Shown here one piece after another: positions 60,497 through 64,000 of a stretch of 64,000 nucleotides of DNA. The notes under the pieces are model-generated. The model was given only the letters and a program-made list of their open reading frames with translations. It was not told the origin of the DNA and did no database searches. The stretch spans positions 1-64,000 of the forward strand of contig CAMCXF010000005.1 in assembly GCA_945883235.1 (NCBI GenBank). Reading direction: 5' to 3'. Origin of the DNA: Phenylobacterium deserti (lineage in GTDB: Bacteria > Pseudomonadota > Alphaproteobacteria > Caulobacterales > Caulobacteraceae). Numbering within the stretch: the first letter of the stretch is position 1; each line of letters opens with the position of its first letter. Both the position numbers and the translations under genes were made by a program.

Positions 60497-60806
60497 TCCA
60501 CGGACTCCTGCGGGCAGACCCGCGACCGCGTCAACTGGCGCATGGTCGTTCGCATGTCTCCTACCTTGCCCTCGCAAGCGTGTCGCGCAACGGGTGTGGA
60601 TGCTTGGAGGCTCCCATCGCAACCGCAGTTTCCATGCTCACCGCGCAGCCTTCGTGTTACGTGAATGTTAAGTATTAACGGACTGTAATATTCTTACATC
60701 TGCTTCATGACGTCCTATTCACGGGTATTAATGGGATCATCCAAGTATTCATCCCTTGCCGGCGGACAACACCGCCCCAGCACAACCGCTTCGAGGGATA
60801 ACGACA

Positions 60807-61133
60807 ATGCAAAAGATCAACACGCTGACCAACACCATTTCCAGCATCGCCATGCTGGCCCTGGCCGCCCTGCCGATCGCCGCCCTGGCCACCGGTGCCC
60901 AGGCCGCTCCCGCGTCGGTGAAGGTGGCCGATCTGAACCTGGCCAGCCAGGCCGGGGTCACCGCCTTCAACCACCGCGCCGACTACGCTGCCCGCAAGTT
61001 CTGCAACACCGAGCTCTCCCTGTCAGCCCGCGCCAACTGCCGTGAAGGCGTTCGTGTCGAACTGAGCGAGAAGTTGGACGCTATCCGCAGCGCCCAGGTG
61101 TCACGCGCCGCCACAACCTTCGCCGCCCGCTAA
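60807..61133 (+). CDS. UrcA family protein
   Basis: Signal peptide; SVKVADLNLASQAGVTAFNHRADYAARKFCNTELSLSARANCREGV. Confidence 0.9.
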   Translation: MQKINTLTNTISSIAMLALAALPIAALATGAQAAPASVKVADLNLASQAGVTAFNHRADYAARKFCNTELSLSARANCREGVRVELSEKLDAIRSAQVSRAATTFAAR

Positions 61134-61217
61134 GCTCTCCCTTCGAAACAGCGGACGTGCGAACGGGCCCGCGGTCTCCCCCACCGCGGGCCCAATCGCA
61201 TCCTGACCAGACGCCGC

Positions 61218-61916
61218 TCAGGCGGCGTCGACCAGAACCACTTCCGCATCTTCAAGGGCTTTGATTGTCAGGTTCGGCTCATCCATCACGGCGGCACCGT
61301 CGCGGGTCTCGAGCCGCAGGCCATTGATCTCGATCACGCCGGCCGCCGCCACCAGATAGGCATGGCGCCCTGCGCCCAGCACATAGTCCACGCTTTCCCC
61401 TGCTTTCAGCGTCGCACCGACGACCCGGGCATTGGCGCGGATCGGCAGGACGTCATCCTGGTCCTCAAATCCACTGGCCAGAGTCACAAACCGTCCCGCC
61501 CGATCAGACTTCGGAAAGGGCCGCGCGCCCCAACTGGGTGCGCCGCCGGCCTCAGTCGGCTCAATCCAGATCTGGAAGAGCGTTGTGGTTTCCGCTTCCG
61601 CATTGAATTCGGCATGCCGGATCCCGGACCCGGCGCTCATCACCTGCACGTCACCCGCTTCAGTGCGTCCCTGGTTTCCCAGGCTATCCTTGTGGGTGAT
61701 CGCGCCCGTCCGGACATAGGTGATGATTTCCATGTCGGCGTGGGCGTGCGGCGGAAAGCCTGAATTCGGCGCGATCTCATCGTCATTCCAGACCCGGATC
61801 GCCCCCCAGCCCATGTTCTTCGGATCGTAAAAGTCGCTAAACGAGAAATGATGACGGGCGTTCAGCCAGCCATGGTTGGCCTTGCCGAGGCGATTGAAGG
61901 GGCGATGCTCGATCAT
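61218..61916 (-). CDS. Pirin family protein
   Basis: HRPFNRLGKANHGWLNARHHFSFSDFYDPKNMGWGAIRVWNDDEIAPNSGFPPHAHADMEIITYVRTGAITHKDSLG. Confidence 0.96.
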   Translation of the reverse strand: MIEHRPFNRLGKANHGWLNARHHFSFSDFYDPKNMGWGAIRVWNDDEIAPNSGFPPHAHADMEIITYVRTGAITHKDSLGNQGRTEAGDVQVMSAGSGIRHAEFNAEAETTTLFQIWIEPTEAGGAPSWGARPFPKSDRAGRFVTLASGFEDQDDVLPIRANARVVGATLKAGESVDYVLGAGRHAYLVAAAGVIEINGLRLETRDGAAVMDEPNLTIKALEDAEVVLVDAA

Positions 61917-62086
61917 GGAGGTAATGGCTCCTTTAGGGCAGCGGATCGCGGTGATCCAGTCAGGGCCACAGATAGGAAATTGCCCCAACGGAAATAAGGC
62001 TCTGCGCCGCCAGCCCGGCTTCAGCCAAGGTTCATCCTGAACGCGGTTCAAATGGAGCTACGAGGCTCAACAGAGGTCGCAGGACG

Positions 62087-62683
62087 ATGAAAACGACGGT
62101 TGCTATGATCTTTGCCGGGGCTGTGGCCTTGAGCGGCGCGGTCCAGGCCCAGCCCTATCGGCCGGGCTCGGTCACGCTATATGACCAGCCCGGCTTTCAG
62201 GGCGCGTCGGTGACGATCACCCAGTCGGCGCCGGACCTTGGCAAATGGCGCTTCAATGATCGCGCCCAGAGCGCCCGCTTCGAGGGTCGCTGGTTGATTT
62301 GCGAGCACGACGACTTCAAGGGCCGTTGCCAGGAGGTGAGGGGCGACGTCGCCAATCTCCACACCCTGGGTCTGATGGCGCAGGTGTCGTCGTTGCAACC
62401 TGTTGGCCGTCCCGCAGGCCTTGGACCAGGGCGTCCTGACACCCCCCGGCGCGATGCGCGCGGAATTGAAGGCGTAACCACGGTGTTCTTCCCCCGCCCG
62501 ACTGTCGACGGGCTCGACGTAGCGGCGGGTGATCGCGGCGCAGATGTGTTCTGCCGCAGCCAGGGACTGGACCGAGCCCAGTGGTTTGATTCCAGCCAGC
62601 GCGCCCCGCAGGCCATCGGCCCCGAGGGCCAGATCGTCGGGCGCTCCAGCGTCCTGCGCGACCTGCTCTGCCGCAAACCTTGA
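62087..62683 (+). CDS. Beta/gamma crystallin-related exported protein
   Basis: Signal peptide; SVTLYDQPGFQGASVTITQSAPDLGKWRFNDRAQSARFEGRWLICEHDDFKGRCQEVRGDVANLHTLGLMAQVSSLQPV. Confidence 0.85.
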   Translation: MKTTVAMIFAGAVALSGAVQAQPYRPGSVTLYDQPGFQGASVTITQSAPDLGKWRFNDRAQSARFEGRWLICEHDDFKGRCQEVRGDVANLHTLGLMAQVSSLQPVGRPAGLGPGRPDTPRRDARGIEGVTTVFFPRPTVDGLDVAAGDRGADVFCRSQGLDRAQWFDSSQRAPQAIGPEGQIVGRSSVLRDLLCRKP

Positions 62684-62808
62684 CCGCGACGTACCCGCCT
62701 GCCTCTCTCGCGGACGGCGCTAGAAGTTAATTCGAGCAACCTTGGCTCCACTCCCCTTGTGGTGCCGTTGCGTAATTCCAGATTGGCTCCTGCGACGGGA
62801 GGTCATGG

Positions 62809-62864
62809 CCCTTCGCCCCTTGTGGGAGAAGGTGGGCCGCGCGAGCGGCTCGGATGAGGGGTCG
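62809..62864. repeat. 56-bp repeat, left copy flanking DUF559 gene
   Basis: CCCTTCGCCCCTTGTGGGAGAAGGTGGGCCGCGCGAGCGGCTCGGATGAGGGGTCG; inverse nearly identical to 63247..63302. Confidence 0.85.
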
Positions 62865-62895
62865 AAAGCCGGTTCAGGATAAGTCACGCTGCAAT

Positions 62896-63239
62896 ATGGC
62901 TCGCCTCACCACCGTTCCGCAGGCTCGCGCTCTGCGCCGCAATGCGCCGGAGACCGAACGCCTGCTGTGGAAGCTGCTGCGTGATCGCAAGCTGGAAGGT
63001 TCCGGCGACAGGTCCCGCTCGGGCCTTACGTTCTGGACTTCGTCTGTATGCGCCATCGTTTGGTGATCGAGGCGGACGGCCCGTTTCACGATCCTGAACG
63101 GGATGCTGTGCGAGACGCCTGGCTGGCGGCAAAGGGTTTTCGGGTCCTGCGTTTCCCGAACACCGAGATCCAGCTCAAGGACTGGCAGGTCATCGGGCGA
63201 ATTCTCGAAGTCGTCGGAACGCCGCCACTCCAGCCATAG
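62896..63239 (+). pseudogene. DUF559 (Vsr-like endonuclease fold) domain protein, frameshifted
   Basis: Frame 1 MARLTTVPQARALRRNAPETERLLWKLLRDRKLEG, then frame change to FRRQVPLGPYVLDFVCMRHRLVIEADGPFHDPERDAVRDAWLAAKGFRVLRFPNTEIQ. Confidence 0.82.
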
Positions 63240-63246
63240 GGCGGCA

Positions 63247-63302
63247 CGACCCCTCATCCGACCGCCTTCGGCGGCCACCTTCTCCCACAAGGGGCGAAGG
63301 GG
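63247..63302. repeat. 56-bp repeat, right (inverted) copy flanking DUF559 gene
   Basis: CGACCCCTCATCCGACCGCCTTCGGCGGCCACCTTCTCCCACAAGGGGCGAAGGG. Confidence 0.85.
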
Positions 63303-63426
63303 CATAGGGTCAAGTTCCGCCGCCAATCCGGAATGACCCAGCGGTCCCACAAAAGGCGAAGGGCGGCAGTGGCTTTCGTAGACAAAGTGTGACTGCCTAA
63401 CGCGGACGGCGACGGAGTTTGGCGAC

Positions 63427-64000
63427 ATGTTTCGAACAGCAACGGTTCTTTTTGCGGCCCTGGGTCTCATCGGCGCGGCGCCGGCGGATTTCCGGCAGCT
63501 TGATCCCGAAAACACCCTGGTGATCGACACCACAAAGGGCCGCATTGTCGTCGAACTGCGCCCCGAATTTGCGCCACAGGCGGTGGCCCGCATCAAGCTG
63601 CTGGCGCGCGAGAAGGTCTATGACGGCCTGCAGTTTCACCGCGTCATCGACGGCTTCGTCGCCCAGACTGGCAACCCCAACAACCGTGACGGGGGCGTCT
63701 CGGCCCACCCCGACCTGCCGCCGGAGTTCAGCTTCCGCATCCCGACGGAGACCGCAACGGTGGTGGTCGGTCGCAGCGACGGTCGCGAGGGTTTTGTGGG
63801 TGCCACGCCGTTCGCCGCCGTGTCCGCCAATGAACAGCGACTGTCGCCGGACCAGCGGTTGCGGGGCTGGGGTGCCTATTGCCCCGGCGTCATGGGCATG
63901 GGCCGCCAGGCCGACCCTGGCACGGCGAACAGCGAAATCTTCTTCATGCGAGAGGCGTCGCGGCGTCTGGACCATGACTATACCGTCGTGGGGCGCGCGG
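63427..64000 (+). CDS. Peptidylprolyl isomerase, cyclophilin type (truncated by window end)
   Basis: MFRTATVLFAALGLIGAAPADFRQLDPENTLVIDTTKGRIVVELRPEFAPQAVARIKLLAREKVYDGLQFHRVIDGFVAQTGNP...; not in the ORF track because no stop lies in the window. Confidence 0.93.
   Translation, partial: MFRTATVLFAALGLIGAAPADFRQLDPENTLVIDTTKGRIVVELRPEFAPQAVARIKLLAREKVYDGLQFHRVIDGFVAQTGNPNNRDGGVSAHPDLPPEFSFRIPTETATVVVGRSDGREGFVGATPFAAVSANEQRLSPDQRLRGWGAYCPGVMGMGRQADPGTANSEIFFMREASRRLDHDYTVVGRA

Overview
The window reads as a high-GC alphaproteobacterial chromosome segment, probably Caulobacterales/Phenylobacterium-like judging by gene content (UrcA, cobST, rpmB and bolA neighbourhoods, pth-rplY-prs-pgeF-lgt). 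It is mostly densely packed housekeeping and metabolic genes: pgsA, pth, rplY, prs, pgeF, lgt, ubiK, cdd, rpmB, cobT, cobS, bolA, two three-subunit xanthine-dehydrogenase-type operons and two tail-to-tail PQQ dehydrogenases. I saw no tRNA, rRNA, CRISPR array, transposase, integrase or phage module. The most unusual parts are: (1) a short polymorphic-toxin-like HNH (SHH-type) ORF coupled to a DUF1963 gene, with a decayed second copy of the DUF1963 3' end about 4.3 kb away that supplies the last codons of an ABC1-kinase gene; (2) a frameshifted DUF559 endonuclease-like gene flanked by near-identical ~56-bp inverted repeats; (3) a small-gene islet at 40.7-42.7 kb with HigBA, an unannotated frameshifted CopG-type antitoxin and a low-GC YodC/DUF6953-like pair; (4) an orphan BrnA-like antitoxin with a strong palindromic operator-like site; (5) an XDH-family operon containing a MoaD/ThiS-like protein and an outer-membrane porin; (6) palindromic repeats concentrated at convergent gene junctions. 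All calls come from reading translated sequence and nucleotide patterns; no database search was run.
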